Translations under genes and position numbers: made by a program
The notes under the pieces: model-generated
Told to the model about the DNA's origin: nothing
Seen by the model: the letters and a program-made list of their open reading frames with translations, nothing else
Databases searched by the model: none
Shown: piece by piece, positions 18,345 through 28,104 of the stretch
Layout of the letters: every line of letters starts with the position of its first letter
How positions within the stretch are numbered: position 1 is the stretch's first letter
DNA from: Oxydemutator sp963693105
GTDB lineage: Bacteria > Pseudomonadota > Gammaproteobacteria > Poriferisulfidales > Oxydemutatoraceae
Direction of reading: 5' to 3'
Length of the DNA stretch: 64,000 nt
Assembly: GCA_963693105.1 (NCBI GenBank)
Contig: OY843752.1
Coordinates: forward strand, 1,116,001 to 1,180,000

Positions 18345-18865
18345 TGCGCCCGTTCCCGGACGACCTCGTCAATGTAGGGGGGGATGTCGTCGAGCGAGAC
18401 CGATTTCAGCAGTTCCCTGTCGGCGATGATCCAGCCGATGGTCAGGTTTCTGCCGGGCATGATCTGCATCATGCAGTTGCGCGCCTCGGCCATGGTCGCG
18501 ACGCTGTTTTCGAGGACGGTGAATATGATTTGGCGGTCTTGCGCCTGGTAAATGCGGCGCGCGTAGCGCGTGAACGGACTGTCTTCCCTGCAGATGGCGC
18601 CTTTGTGAACGGTCTCGGAGGTCTCGGCGATGCGCAGTTCGCCGGGAAAGGCGATGACGACATGGCCCGAGCCGCGCGTGCCCCAATCCACCTTGTAGGC
18701 GCCGCCCTCGTTGATGTCCGACAGGCGCTCTTGCAGCGAAGCCTGCGAGAAGGTGTTGATCAGCAGGAACAGCACCAGCAGCAGCGCGAACACGCCGCCG
18801 AAAATCTCAATCGAGGGTGCATTGTTTTTCTCCTGGTCGCGCAGGCTGTCGTGGTGTCCCCGCAT
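18341..18865 (-). CDS. Small ExbD-like single-pass protein
   Basis: A 174-residue protein with a short charged N-terminus, one membrane helix (about 19-40, IEIFGGVFALLLVLFLLINTF) and a periplasmic domain. The motif PSIEIFGG aligns with ExbD PFIDVML, putting Glu20 where ExbD/TolR have the proton-carrying Asp. The C-terminal part (GRNLTIGWIIADREL...IDEVV) is vaguely ExbD-like. The ATG at 18865 starts 5 nt after the upstream stop; a TTG 9 nt earlier is possible. It likely pairs with the channel gene upstream and the large rod protein downstream. Confidence 0.7.
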   Translation of the reverse strand: MRGHHDSLRDQEKNNAPSIEIFGGVFALLLVLFLLINTFSQASLQERLSDINEGGAYKVDWGTRGSGHVVIAFPGELRIAETSETVHKGAICREDSPFTRYARRIYQAQDRQIIFTVLENSVATMAEARNCMMQIMPGRNLTIGWIIADRELLKSVSLDDIPPYIDEVVRERAQ

Positions 18866-18870
18866 GGGTC

Positions 18871-19920
18871 TCAATCGGTCAGGTTGAGGATGCGGTTTTC
18901 GTAAATTGTCAGCAGGTTGTTTTCCCAGCGTTGCAGCATGGTTTGGAGCAGGGTCAGGACGACGCTGAGCGACAGTGCGATCAGGGTCGTGTCAAAGGCG
19001 ATGCCCAGCGGTGAAATGGCCTTGCCGAGTTCGTTCGACAGTTGCGCGAGGCCGTGCTGGTTGCTGATGATCTGCTGGATGCCGTCGGCGGCGAGCGAAA
19101 TGCCGAATACGGTGCCGATGAAGCCGAGAATCGGAATGGCCCAGTTGAGGTAGCGCGGCAGAATGTAGAAATCGCCCGATTTCTTCCAGATCAGGTCGAG
19201 ATAAATCTCCGGGGTCGTGTTCCTGTTCTCGTACATGGTCTGGCGGTAGGCGCGAATCAGCAGCGCGCGCGCCGGCTTCGACAGCAGCCGTTGTTCGCGC
19301 CACAGCACGTAACTTTTGCCGAGCAGCATCACCAGCCCCCAGCTGAACAGCAGAATGGTCAGCGGCGGAATCGGGCCGCGGTCGAGAAACTTGCCGGTGA
19401 AAAACGCCAGGTCGGGGCGCGCCGCCGCGAGGTTGTGCACCGCGACCAGGATGCCGGTGGACAGCACCACCGCGGCGGACAGCGTCAGCAGCAGCGGCGG
19501 CCCGGACAGCGCCGCTTCCAGTTTGCCGGTGACGCTTTGTGTATGTTCGTCGGCGGACAGGCGGCTCATCAGGATATAGAACACATAGAGCGCCATGGTC
19601 ACCGCGAGCAGCGGCAGCGAGCGTTCCAGCAGCGCGCTGTGTTTGCTGATCAGCGGAATGAAAATCTGGTACGAGACGATTGCACTGATCAGTATCAGCG
19701 ACAACAAAGTGGTCCATTCCAGTATCTTGTAAAGGGCCAGGCGATTTTGCAGCGGCATCGCCGCCAGTGGCAGCGCCCCCACCACGGCGCCGGCGACAAT
19801 CCCGTAACCGACCGCGCTGCTGACGGCGTAGGCCAGGCTGCCGAAAGCCGCCGGGAACAGCAGCAGGGACAGGATGGCCGGAACGGCTTTTTTCGATATT
19901 GCGAATTCTGGTTTTTGCAT
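18871..19920 (-). CDS. MotA/TolQ/ExbB-like proton channel, expanded multi-TM form
   Basis: A 349-residue membrane protein with about seven hydrophobic segments. The last two (about 258-280, AIPILGFIGTVFGISLAAD, and about 303-328, ISPLGIAFDTTLIALSLSVV) match the conserved TM2/TM3 pore of the MotA/TolQ/ExbB family; the four or five preceding segments are extra. A long cytoplasmic stretch lies between about 205 and 255. The architecture recalls ZorA and other specialised stators more than ExbB. It is the first gene of the operon; a TATAAT lies on the minus strand at 19934-19929, just before the ATG, but a good -35 is not visible. Confidence 0.8.
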   Translation of the reverse strand: MQKPEFAISKKAVPAILSLLLFPAAFGSLAYAVSSAVGYGIVAGAVVGALPLAAMPLQNRLALYKILEWTTLLSLILISAIVSYQIFIPLISKHSALLERSLPLLAVTMALYVFYILMSRLSADEHTQSVTGKLEAALSGPPLLLTLSAAVVLSTGILVAVHNLAAARPDLAFFTGKFLDRGPIPPLTILLFSWGLVMLLGKSYVLWREQRLLSKPARALLIRAYRQTMYENRNTTPEIYLDLIWKKSGDFYILPRYLNWAIPILGFIGTVFGISLAADGIQQIISNQHGLAQLSNELGKAISPLGIAFDTTLIALSLSVVLTLLQTMLQRWENNLLTIYENRILNLTD

Positions 19921-19972
19921 AACAGGGGATTATATTCTAATCGCACGCGCAATGCGCCGCGTGAACGGGGCG

Positions 19973-19981
19973 TGGTACACT
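19973..19981 (+). promoter_or_regulatory. Extended -10 candidate for the MBL-fold gene
   Basis: TGGTACACT reads as an extended -10 (TGn plus TACACT). The predicted start near 19988 gives a leader of about 75 nt to the ATG at 20064. The 19921-20063 divergent gap shows nothing else convincing. Confidence 0.3.
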
Positions 19982-20063
19982 GGGCGCGGCCCTGATATGA
20001 AAACCGCGAGACGCAGACGATTGCAGGCCGCCGCCGTTTCTGTTGACGCCGGAGGACGGGCCG

Positions 20064-20711
20064 ATGATTGAAATGGTCCCCGGTCTGTACAAGACCGACC
20101 ACGAATCTCCGCTTCCCTCGGCGCCGAGGTTCAAGACCAGCGCTTATTTTCTGCTTCGCCCGCAGGGCAACCTGCTGATTTACAGTTCCGGCAAGGTCCG
20201 GCGGTGCTTCGACTTCATGCGCTCGAAAGGAGGGGCTTCCAGGCAGTACTTGAGTCACCGGGACGAGGCTTCGGAATCCTGCGATTGGGTGTCCGATGAA
20301 TTTCAGGCCGCGCTGTTCTGCCCGGAGGCGGAAAAGAAGGAAATCTCGTCGAAGTGCGGGGTCGCGGGCACCTACGCCGGCGACGGCGCATTGGGGGAAG
20401 ATTTCGAGGTGATGGCGACGCCGGGGCATACGCCGGGAAGTTCCTGCTTCTATTGGCGCGCTCCGGGCAGAAACATTCTTTTCGTCGGCGACAACCTGAT
20501 ACCGGGCGCAGACGGTGTCTGGTACACTTTCCTGGTGGACAAAAGCGACGAAAACCGCGTAAGAACGGCGCAAAGTCTTGTAAAAATCCGGAATCTGGAT
20601 GTGGACATGGTTGTCCCCGCCGGCAGCGAAGGCGACTTTCTCTACCGCGAAGTCACCGCGCCGCAGTGGCGCGCCATCGTGGACGGCGAAATCAATCGGC
20701 TGGGGCGTTAG
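20064..20711 (+). CDS. MBL-fold metallo-hydrolase-like protein with altered metal motif
   Basis: A 215-residue protein of the metallo-beta-lactamase fold. TPGHTPGSSCFYW and LFVGDNLIPG are the typical third and fourth motif regions. The first metal motif, normally HxHxDH, is SHRDEAS here: one His and an Asp remain, so metal binding is altered or single-site. Substrate unknown. The start at the ATG at 20064 has GGAGG at 20051-20055; a TTG at 20043 is less likely. It is followed 9 nt later by a lipoprotein gene, probably in one transcript. Confidence 0.75.
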   Translation: MIEMVPGLYKTDHESPLPSAPRFKTSAYFLLRPQGNLLIYSSGKVRRCFDFMRSKGGASRQYLSHRDEASESCDWVSDEFQAALFCPEAEKKEISSKCGVAGTYAGDGALGEDFEVMATPGHTPGSSCFYWRAPGRNILFVGDNLIPGADGVWYTFLVDKSDENRVRTAQSLVKIRNLDVDMVVPAGSEGDFLYREVTAPQWRAIVDGEINRLGR

Positions 20712-20720
20712 AGGATGGTC

Positions 20721-21392
20721 ATGCGGTCTGTAAGACACGGTTATTTTTTCGCGGCGCTCGCCTGCCTGTTGCAGGTTTCGTGCGTGCCGCCTTCGCTTGA
20801 CCTGGAGCCGTCGTCCCGAATCCGTTTTGAATCGTCCGCAGAGGTTGCAAAAGCGTCCTATAAAGATTCGGGGAAGAAAAACGGCGTGGTCTGGATATCC
20901 GTCAATTGGGGGCGGGCGTGGAACTGCGGCGGTTATCAAAATGCCCAACTGACAAGCATGGCGTTTGATCATCTGCCCGTGGCCGCCGCCGAATCGCCGC
21001 CTGACCTGGTCATGAACAGCCCTTCAAGGTTGAAAGCCGAAGCTGTGTTTGTTGATTACGCGTACCTCCTTGAAGCGGGGGAATATGCGCTGAGCGGCGT
21101 TGCCATCAAGGTGGCGAAGTCGGTGTCGGAGGTTGGTTACGTCACCCTCGACCGGGGGCGTCTTTTCGACGGAGAGCACCCGAAGGGCGGCACGTTTTCC
21201 GTGGCGCCGGGTGAGATCGTCTATATCGGGAACTTTTATCTCGACTGCGCTTACGGGCCGAGTCTGTGGCGCTACTACACGCCGAAAGAACAATTCAACA
21301 AGCACAGGCGGCAGTTCAAGTCGGCCTATCCGTTTCTGAACGCCAAAGACGTGCGATACAGGCTGTTCAAGACAAAGGTGTTCGGTCAATGA
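20721..21392 (+). CDS. Hypothetical lipoprotein
   Basis: A 223-residue protein with an N-terminal hydrophobic stretch and lipobox LLQVSC, so it is probably lipid-anchored. The mature domain has VWISVNWGRAWNCGGYQNAQ, a Tyr-rich centre (VDYAYLLEAGEYALSG) and VAPGEIVYIGNFYLDC, suggesting a small beta-sandwich domain. I recognise no family. The ATG at 20721 was chosen because GAGG (20711-20714) sits 6 nt before it; another ATG at 20715 is too close. It probably shares a transcript with the MBL-fold gene and perhaps msrA. Confidence 0.7.
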   Translation: MRSVRHGYFFAALACLLQVSCVPPSLDLEPSSRIRFESSAEVAKASYKDSGKKNGVVWISVNWGRAWNCGGYQNAQLTSMAFDHLPVAAAESPPDLVMNSPSRLKAEAVFVDYAYLLEAGEYALSGVAIKVAKSVSEVGYVTLDRGRLFDGEHPKGGTFSVAPGEIVYIGNFYLDCAYGPSLWRYYTPKEQFNKHRRQFKSAYPFLNAKDVRYRLFKTKVFGQ

Positions 21393-21404
21393 CTGCGGCA
21401 GCGC

Positions 21405-21995
21405 GTGGTGACTGATTTGCACCATGTCAGCCGCCGGCCGCTGACGCCGCCGTTTCCCGAAGACACCGGGCAGGCGATTTTTGCGCTCGGTTGTTTCTGG
21501 GGCGCCGAGCGCTGTTTCTGGCTATTGCCCGGGGTGCACGTGACCGCGGTCGGCTACATCGGCGGGAGCGCCGGGAATCCCTCTTATCAACAGGTTTGCA
21601 GCGGCGCGACCGGCCATGCCGAGGCGGTTCTCGTGGTCTATCGCGGTGGCCGCGAGAGGTATCTGGAATTGCTCAAGGTGTTCTGGGAGGCGCATGACCC
21701 GACGCAGGGAATGCGCCAGGGCAACGACATCGGCAGCCAGTATCGTTCGGCGGTTTTCTGCCGCACCGGCGCGCAGCTCGAGCTGGCGGAGCGCTCGCGC
21801 GAACAGTATCAGTCGGCGCTGACTGCCGCCGGTCACGGAAAGATTACGACGGAAATTGTCGCGGCGCCGGAGTTTTTCTACGCCGAGGATTACCACCAGC
21901 AATACCTGGCGAAAAATCCGCGCGGCTACTGCGGGCTCGGCGGCGTCGGCGTTTCTTTCGACGCCGCGAAGGCGCCGTCAGAGGCCAGCGCTTAG
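21405..21995 (+). CDS. msrA: Peptide methionine sulfoxide reductase A
   Basis: About 196 residues. MsrA reduces the S-epimer of methionine sulfoxide in proteins. The catalytic motif GCFWGAE lies near residues 29-35, followed by VGYIGG, GATGHAEAVLV, FWEAHDPTQGMRQGNDIGSQYRS and EDYHQQYLAKNP, all MsrA hallmarks. No ATG is available; tandem GTGs at 21405/21408 or a TTG at 21417 may start it. The 3' end overlaps convergent kdsD by 18 nt. Confidence 0.93.
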   Translation: MVTDLHHVSRRPLTPPFPEDTGQAIFALGCFWGAERCFWLLPGVHVTAVGYIGGSAGNPSYQQVCSGATGHAEAVLVVYRGGRERYLELLKVFWEAHDPTQGMRQGNDIGSQYRSAVFCRTGAQLELAERSREQYQSALTAAGHGKITTEIVAAPEFFYAEDYHQQYLAKNPRGYCGLGGVGVSFDAAKAPSEASA

Positions 21996-22952
21996 CAGGT
22001 CGTGCATGTTGAGCGCGCCGACCAGCGTTTTGCGGTCGTCAAAAACCGGCATCGAACTGATTTTTTTCTCCTCCATCAGGTTCAGCGCCTCGACCGCAAG
22101 ATCGTCGCGCCCGGCGGAGTGAAAGTCGCGGGTCATCATCGTGTCAATCGTGGCTCCCATGATGTCGGTGTCGTTGTCGAGCGCCCGTCTCAGGTCGCCG
22201 TCGGTGAAGAGGCCGTGCACGGTGCCGGCGTCGTCCACGACCAGCGTCATGCCCAGCCCCTTGCGCGACATTTCGTAGAGCGCGTCGGTCAGCTGCGCGC
22301 CCGGCGGCACCCGGGGAATGGCGCCGCCGGTGCGCATCAAATCGGCGACTTTCAGAATCAGGCGTTTGCCGAGGCGCCCGCCGGGGTGCGAGCGGGCAAA
22401 GTCCTCGGCGGTGAATTCCCGGTTGCTCAGCAGCGCGATGGCGAGGGCGTCGCCCATGGCCAGCGCCGCCGCGGTGCTCGCGGTCGGAGCCAGTCCCAGC
22501 GGACAGGCTTCCTGCTCGACCGCGGTGTTGAGGCAGACATCCGCCGCCTTGCCAAGCGTCGAGTCGCAGTTTCCGGTCAGCACAATCAGTGGTGTGCGCA
22601 GTCTTTTCAGCGCCGGCAGCAGCGAATTGATCTCGGCGGTCTCGCCCGAATGTGACAGCACCACAATCACGTCGTCGTCGCTGATCATGCCGAGATCGCC
22701 GTGCCCGGCCTCCGCCGGGTGAATGTAAAAAGCCGTGCTGCCGGTGCTCGCCAGCGTCGAGGTAATCTTGTTCGCGATGTGGCCGGATTTGCCGATGCCC
22801 ATCAGGATGATGCGCCCGGCGCATTCATTCAGCAGGCGGCACGCCCGGTAGAAATTCTCGTCAATCCGGCCGCGCAGGGCGCGGATGGCTTCGGACTCGG
22901 TGTCGAGCACCGCGATGGCGAGTTTTCTGACTTCCTCGAATTCAAATTTCAT
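21978..22952 (-). CDS. kdsD: D-arabinose 5-phosphate isomerase
   Basis: A 324-residue enzyme interconverting ribulose 5-phosphate and arabinose 5-phosphate, the first step of KDO synthesis for LPS. It has an N-terminal SIS domain (GIGKSGHIANKITSTLASTG, LSHSGETAEI, HPGGRLGKRL) and a C-terminal pair of CBS domains (DLMRTG, DGDLRRAL, ALNMHDLL). Length matches E. coli KdsD (328). Its ATG overlaps the stop of the upstream exchanger gene, as in the yrbG-kdsD pair of E. coli. The next cluster members, kdsC and lptC, are not adjacent; lptC lies about 17 kb away. Confidence 0.95.
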   Translation of the reverse strand: MKFEFEEVRKLAIAVLDTESEAIRALRGRIDENFYRACRLLNECAGRIILMGIGKSGHIANKITSTLASTGSTAFYIHPAEAGHGDLGMISDDDVIVVLSHSGETAEINSLLPALKRLRTPLIVLTGNCDSTLGKAADVCLNTAVEQEACPLGLAPTASTAAALAMGDALAIALLSNREFTAEDFARSHPGGRLGKRLILKVADLMRTGGAIPRVPPGAQLTDALYEMSRKGLGMTLVVDDAGTVHGLFTDGDLRRALDNDTDIMGATIDTMMTRDFHSAGRDDLAVEALNLMEEKKISSMPVFDDRKTLVGALNMHDLLSAGL

Positions 22953-23917
22953 GGCAGCGCGGCGACCTCCTGCCGGTAGAGCAGCCACTGATAGAAGCAA
23001 AAACCGCCGAGCAGCAATATCCCCTTGAGCTTGCTCAATTGCAGGCGCCGCGGAATGAGCGTCAACAGCAGCAACAGTGCGACTGTCAGTGTAACACTGG
23101 CGAAGAAATCCCGGTACAGCACTTTGCCGGGCAGCGTCGTCGGGCTCAGCAGCGCGGCGATGCCGACCACACCGAGACTGTTGAAAAGATTTGAACCGAG
23201 AATGTTGCCGACCGTGATGTCATGGTGTTTTCTCCAGGTGCTGGCGACGGTCGCGGCGAGTTCCGGCAGACTGGTTCCGATGGCGACAATCGTCAGGCCG
23301 ATCAGCAGTTCGCTGACGCCGAAATGGTGCGCGATGCCGACCGCGGAGCGGACCACCAGGTGCGATGCGAGCAGCAGCACCGCGAGCCCGCCCAGAAACC
23401 ACAGCCACGCGCGTCTCATGCCGGGGTTTTGCGTGTCTTCTTCCACTGCTTCCTCGGCCTCGGCGGGCAGGGTTTTCACCAGCAGATAGAGAATCAGGAA
23501 CAGCGCCGACACCAGGATGACACCGTCGTCCAGTCCGAGTTCGGAGTCGGCCAGCACCAGGCCCAGCGTGACGGTGGCAGCCGCCAGAATCGTGAACTTG
23601 ACCATCATCGCTTGCGGCTGGACGGTGATGACATGCGCGATGGAGACGGCGCCCAGCACCAGCCCGATGTTCGCGATATTGGAGCCGATGGCATTGCCGA
23701 TGGCGATTTGCGGTGTGCCGTCCAGTGCCGCCAGCGCCGAGACAAGCAGTTCCGGCGCCGATGTGCCGAAACCGATGATGATGCCGATGCCCACCGCCGA
23801 GATTCCCAGCAGGCGGGCGACGACAATCGCCCCGCGCATCATGCGGTCGGCGGACCACATCAGCAGCCCGGCGCCCGCAGCGAGGCCGAACCACAGTGGT
23901 GTCATTTCCGTCAGCAT
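22949..23917 (-). CDS. CaCA-family Na+/Ca2+ exchanger (YrbG-like)
   Basis: A 322-residue inner-membrane antiporter with about ten helices in two inverted halves. Each half carries the alpha-repeat: GFGTSAPELLVSALAALDG with AIGNAIGSNIANIGLVLG, and AIGTSLPELAATVASTW with TVGNILGSNLFNSLGVVG. The acidic Glu in each SAPEL/SLPEL motif binds the cation. An acidic loop (EAEEAVEEDTQNPG) joins the halves. The ATG at 23917 was chosen over a TTG 9 nt upstream. It is divergent from the rRNA unit. Confidence 0.9.
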   Translation of the reverse strand: MLTEMTPLWFGLAAGAGLLMWSADRMMRGAIVVARLLGISAVGIGIIIGFGTSAPELLVSALAALDGTPQIAIGNAIGSNIANIGLVLGAVSIAHVITVQPQAMMVKFTILAAATVTLGLVLADSELGLDDGVILVSALFLILYLLVKTLPAEAEEAVEEDTQNPGMRRAWLWFLGGLAVLLLASHLVVRSAVGIAHHFGVSELLIGLTIVAIGTSLPELAATVASTWRKHHDITVGNILGSNLFNSLGVVGIAALLSPTTLPGKVLYRDFFASVTLTVALLLLLTLIPRRLQLSKLKGILLLGGFCFYQWLLYRQEVAALP

Positions 23918-23946
23918 GTCTTTCAATCGGTGGGTAATCCGGGCGC

Positions 23947-23975
23947 TTGCAAGGCGCGGAGTTACGTATTATAAT
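23947..23975 (+). promoter_or_regulatory. Promoter of the tRNA-Ile/tRNA-Ala/23S unit
   Basis: TTGCAA (23947-23952) and a consensus TATAAT (23970-23975) are 17 bp apart. A start near 23982 gives about 97 nt of leader before tRNA-Ile. Nothing resembling the 3' end of 16S rRNA lies between promoter and tRNA, so this unit starts after where 16S would normally be. The same -35 and spacing occur in front of the distant 5S gene. Confidence 0.75.
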
Positions 23976-24078
23976 GCTTTGGCCATGTCAGGGCGGCATG
24001 GCTGTTTTTTTGACGCAGTCCATGTGGACCGGAGGCATGTATCCGGGTGTTGTAAGACCCGTTGCCATGAAGACAACC

Positions 24079-24155
24079 GGGTCTGTAGCTCAGCTGGTTA
24101 GAGCACACCCCTGATAAGGGTGAGGTCGGTGGTTCAAGTCCACCCAGACCCACCA
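24079..24155 (+). tRNA. tRNA-Ile (anticodon GAT)
   Basis: A 77-nt cloverleaf with acceptor GGGTCTG/CAGACCC, discriminator A and encoded CCA. The anticodon arm CACCC-CTGATAA-GGGTG gives GAT. This is the spacer tRNA normally found between 16S and 23S. Confidence 0.98.
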
Positions 24156-24176
24156 GATGATTTCGCCGGGATTCAC

Positions 24177-24252
24177 GGGGCCGTAGCTCAGCTGGGAGAG
24201 CGCCTGCTTTGCATGCAGGAGGTCAGGAGTTCGATCCTCCTCGGCTCCACCA
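24177..24252 (+). tRNA. tRNA-Ala (anticodon TGC)
   Basis: A 76-nt cloverleaf with acceptor GGGGCCG/CGGCTCC, discriminator A and encoded CCA. The anticodon arm CCTGC-TTTGCAT-GCAGG gives TGC. It is the second classical rRNA-spacer tRNA, 21 nt after tRNA-Ile. Confidence 0.98.
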
Positions 24253-24265
24253 GCGGGCAGTGAAA

Positions 24266-24298
24266 CTCAATGCCGTTTGTCGGACAAGTTGCATTGAG
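24266..24298 (+). repeat. Inverted repeat in the tRNA-Ala/23S spacer
   Basis: CTCAATGC (24266-24273) and GCATTGAG (24291-24298) form an 8-bp stem with a 17-nt loop. It may act in precursor processing. A small palindrome CGCTTTAAGCG follows at 24302-24312. Confidence 0.4.
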
Positions 24299-24344
24299 CT
24301 TCGCTTTAAGCGATGAGTTTTTTGACAATAAGTAAAGCCAAGAA

Positions 24345-24443
24345 TTACGGAGGCATGGTGCTTCCGTAAATCAACATTTGCGGAGGCATTGTGCTTCCGT
24401 AAATCAATATTTGCGGAGGCGTCGCGCTTCCGTAAATTATCAT
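24345..24443 (+). repeat. Three tandem 33-bp hairpin repeats
   Basis: Units 24345-24377, 24378-24410 and 24411-24443 are head-to-tail copies of exactly 33 bp with few differences. Each holds a palindromic core of the type TTrCGGAGGC...GCTTCCGTAA that can fold into a hairpin, followed by an A/T-rich linker. They lie in the transcribed spacer between tRNA-Ala and 23S. There are no unique spacers, so it is not a CRISPR array. Confidence 0.85.
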
Positions 24444-24478
24444 TGTATCTAACAAACTTGATTAACCTCTGCAGAGAA

Positions 24479-24493
24479 TGCTTGAGGTTATAT

Positions 24494-24500
<7 letters not shown>
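24479..24500 (+). other. 5' strand of the 23S precursor processing stem
   Basis: This 22-nt stretch, which includes TTATATGGTCAAG, is complementary to 27369-27391 with a single extra base in the 3' strand. Such long stems bracketing 23S are RNase III substrates; the rnc gene is in this window at 31555. Confidence 0.8.
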
Positions 24501-27368
<2,868 letters not shown>

Positions 27369-27376
<8 letters not shown>

Positions 27377-27391
27377 TATAACACTCAAGCA
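27369..27391 (+). other. 3' strand of the 23S precursor processing stem
   Basis: CTTGACCATATAAC and the following nine bases pair with 24479-24500, extending the terminal 23S helix into a stem of about 22 bp expected to be cut by RNase III. Confidence 0.8.
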
Positions 27392-27441
27392 CTTTCGTGC
27401 CGAGTGTTGGTACAATGATATTCCAGGCTTTATGATAATCA

Positions 27442-27475
27442 AAAGCCGCCACTGAACAGTGGCGGCTTTCTTTTT
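27442..27475 (+). terminator. Rho-independent terminator after 23S
   Basis: A perfect 13-bp inverted repeat, AAAGCCGCCACTG (27442-27454) and CAGTGGCGGCTTT (27457-27469), is followed by CTTTTT. It ends the 23S transcript with no 5S gene in between. Read on the minus strand the hairpin is followed by TTTTGATT, so it may also end the convergent SRPBCC gene. Confidence 0.9.
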
Positions 27476-27515
27476 GCCGGCGCCGCGTCGCGGCGGCGCG
27501 TTGTGTTGCGGCGGC

Positions 27516-28031
27516 TCAGTTGAAATGCCGCTCAACCTGCCCAAGCCCGGCCTCATAGACGCCCGAAATGGCTTCGACCGCTTTTTCGTCCGGGGCGTCT
27601 TTTGCGTCGAAGGTCGCAGACCATGTCACGACGGCCTTGCCGCCCGGCGCACTCTTGACGGAGACCGTGGACTCGTAGTTCATCACCGGCAGCGGCGATT
27701 TGGTAATTTTGTAGGTGTAACTCTTGTCGTAGTCGCTGTGTCGGAGCAGGACTTCGATCAGTTTGGCGCCATCGGCAAGGGTCAGCACGCGCACCGCGCC
27801 TTTCTTGTCGGCGTTTCCCTTGACGGTGCTCATGGCCACCACGGGATGCCAGACGTCGAGATGGTTGAAATGGCCGACCATTTTCCACGCGGTTTCCGGC
27901 GACGTATTGACGGTTACTTGTTTCTCGACGCTGAGTTTGCCGCCGGCCAGCAGGGGCTGTGCCGGCAGAAAAAGGGCCGCGGCGAGCACGAGGCCGGGGA
28001 AAAGTGATTTTGCAGCGAGTTTATTTTTCAT
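27516..28031 (-). CDS. Exported SRPBCC-family (polyketide cyclase/START-like) protein
   Basis: A 171-residue protein with a signal peptide (about 1-29, ending LLAGGK) and a domain of the SRPBCC helix-grip fold: VEKQVTVNTSPETAWKMVGHFNHLDVWHPVV is the usual N-terminal strand and kink, then KGAVRVLTLADG, YTYKITKSPLPVMNYESTV and VTWSATFDAKDA. These proteins bind small hydrophobic ligands; the ligand here is unknown. GGAGAC lies 4 nt before the ATG at 28031. It is divergent from the TonB-dependent receptor, with 73 bp between starts, so the two could share regulation. Confidence 0.82.
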   Translation of the reverse strand: MKNKLAAKSLFPGLVLAAALFLPAQPLLAGGKLSVEKQVTVNTSPETAWKMVGHFNHLDVWHPVVAMSTVKGNADKKGAVRVLTLADGAKLIEVLLRHSDYDKSYTYKITKSPLPVMNYESTVSVKSAPGGKAVVTWSATFDAKDAPDEKAVEAISGVYEAGLGQVERHFN

Positions 28032-28045
28032 TTTGTCTCCAAGTA

Positions 28046-28075
28046 TTGAATTTGATGCAGGTGAGGGCGTAATAT
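28046..28075 (+). promoter_or_regulatory. Candidate promoter of the TonB-dependent receptor
   Basis: TTGAAT (28046-28051) and TAATAT (28070-28075) are 18 bp apart in the 73-bp divergent region; the start would fall near 28082. GCGT/ACGC ends flank the -10 (28067-28080), which could be an operator half-site pair, but no Fur box was recognised. Confidence 0.45.
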
Positions 28076-28104
28076 AACGCATTTCCACCAGCGAGAATCT
28101 CGAT

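Noticed and set aside
15043..19920. Zorya anti-phage system
   Set aside because: The channel gene is ZorA-like in layout, but there is no OmpA-domain ZorB, no ZorC and no helicase or nuclease; the FGE-fold protein is not a Zorya component. A defence role remains only a loose possibility.
19998..20071. Short frame beginning MKTARRRRLQAAAV upstream of the MBL-fold gene
   Set aside because: No ribosome site, 24 codons, overlaps the real start region in another frame.
24345..24443. CRISPR array
   Set aside because: The 33-bp units are directly contiguous with no unique spacers, only three copies, no cas genes, and lie inside an rRNA spacer.
28032..28104. Riboswitch or Fur box controlling the TonB-dependent receptor
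   Set aside because: The 73-bp gap is too short for a cobalamin riboswitch and no Fur-like 19-bp palindrome was seen.
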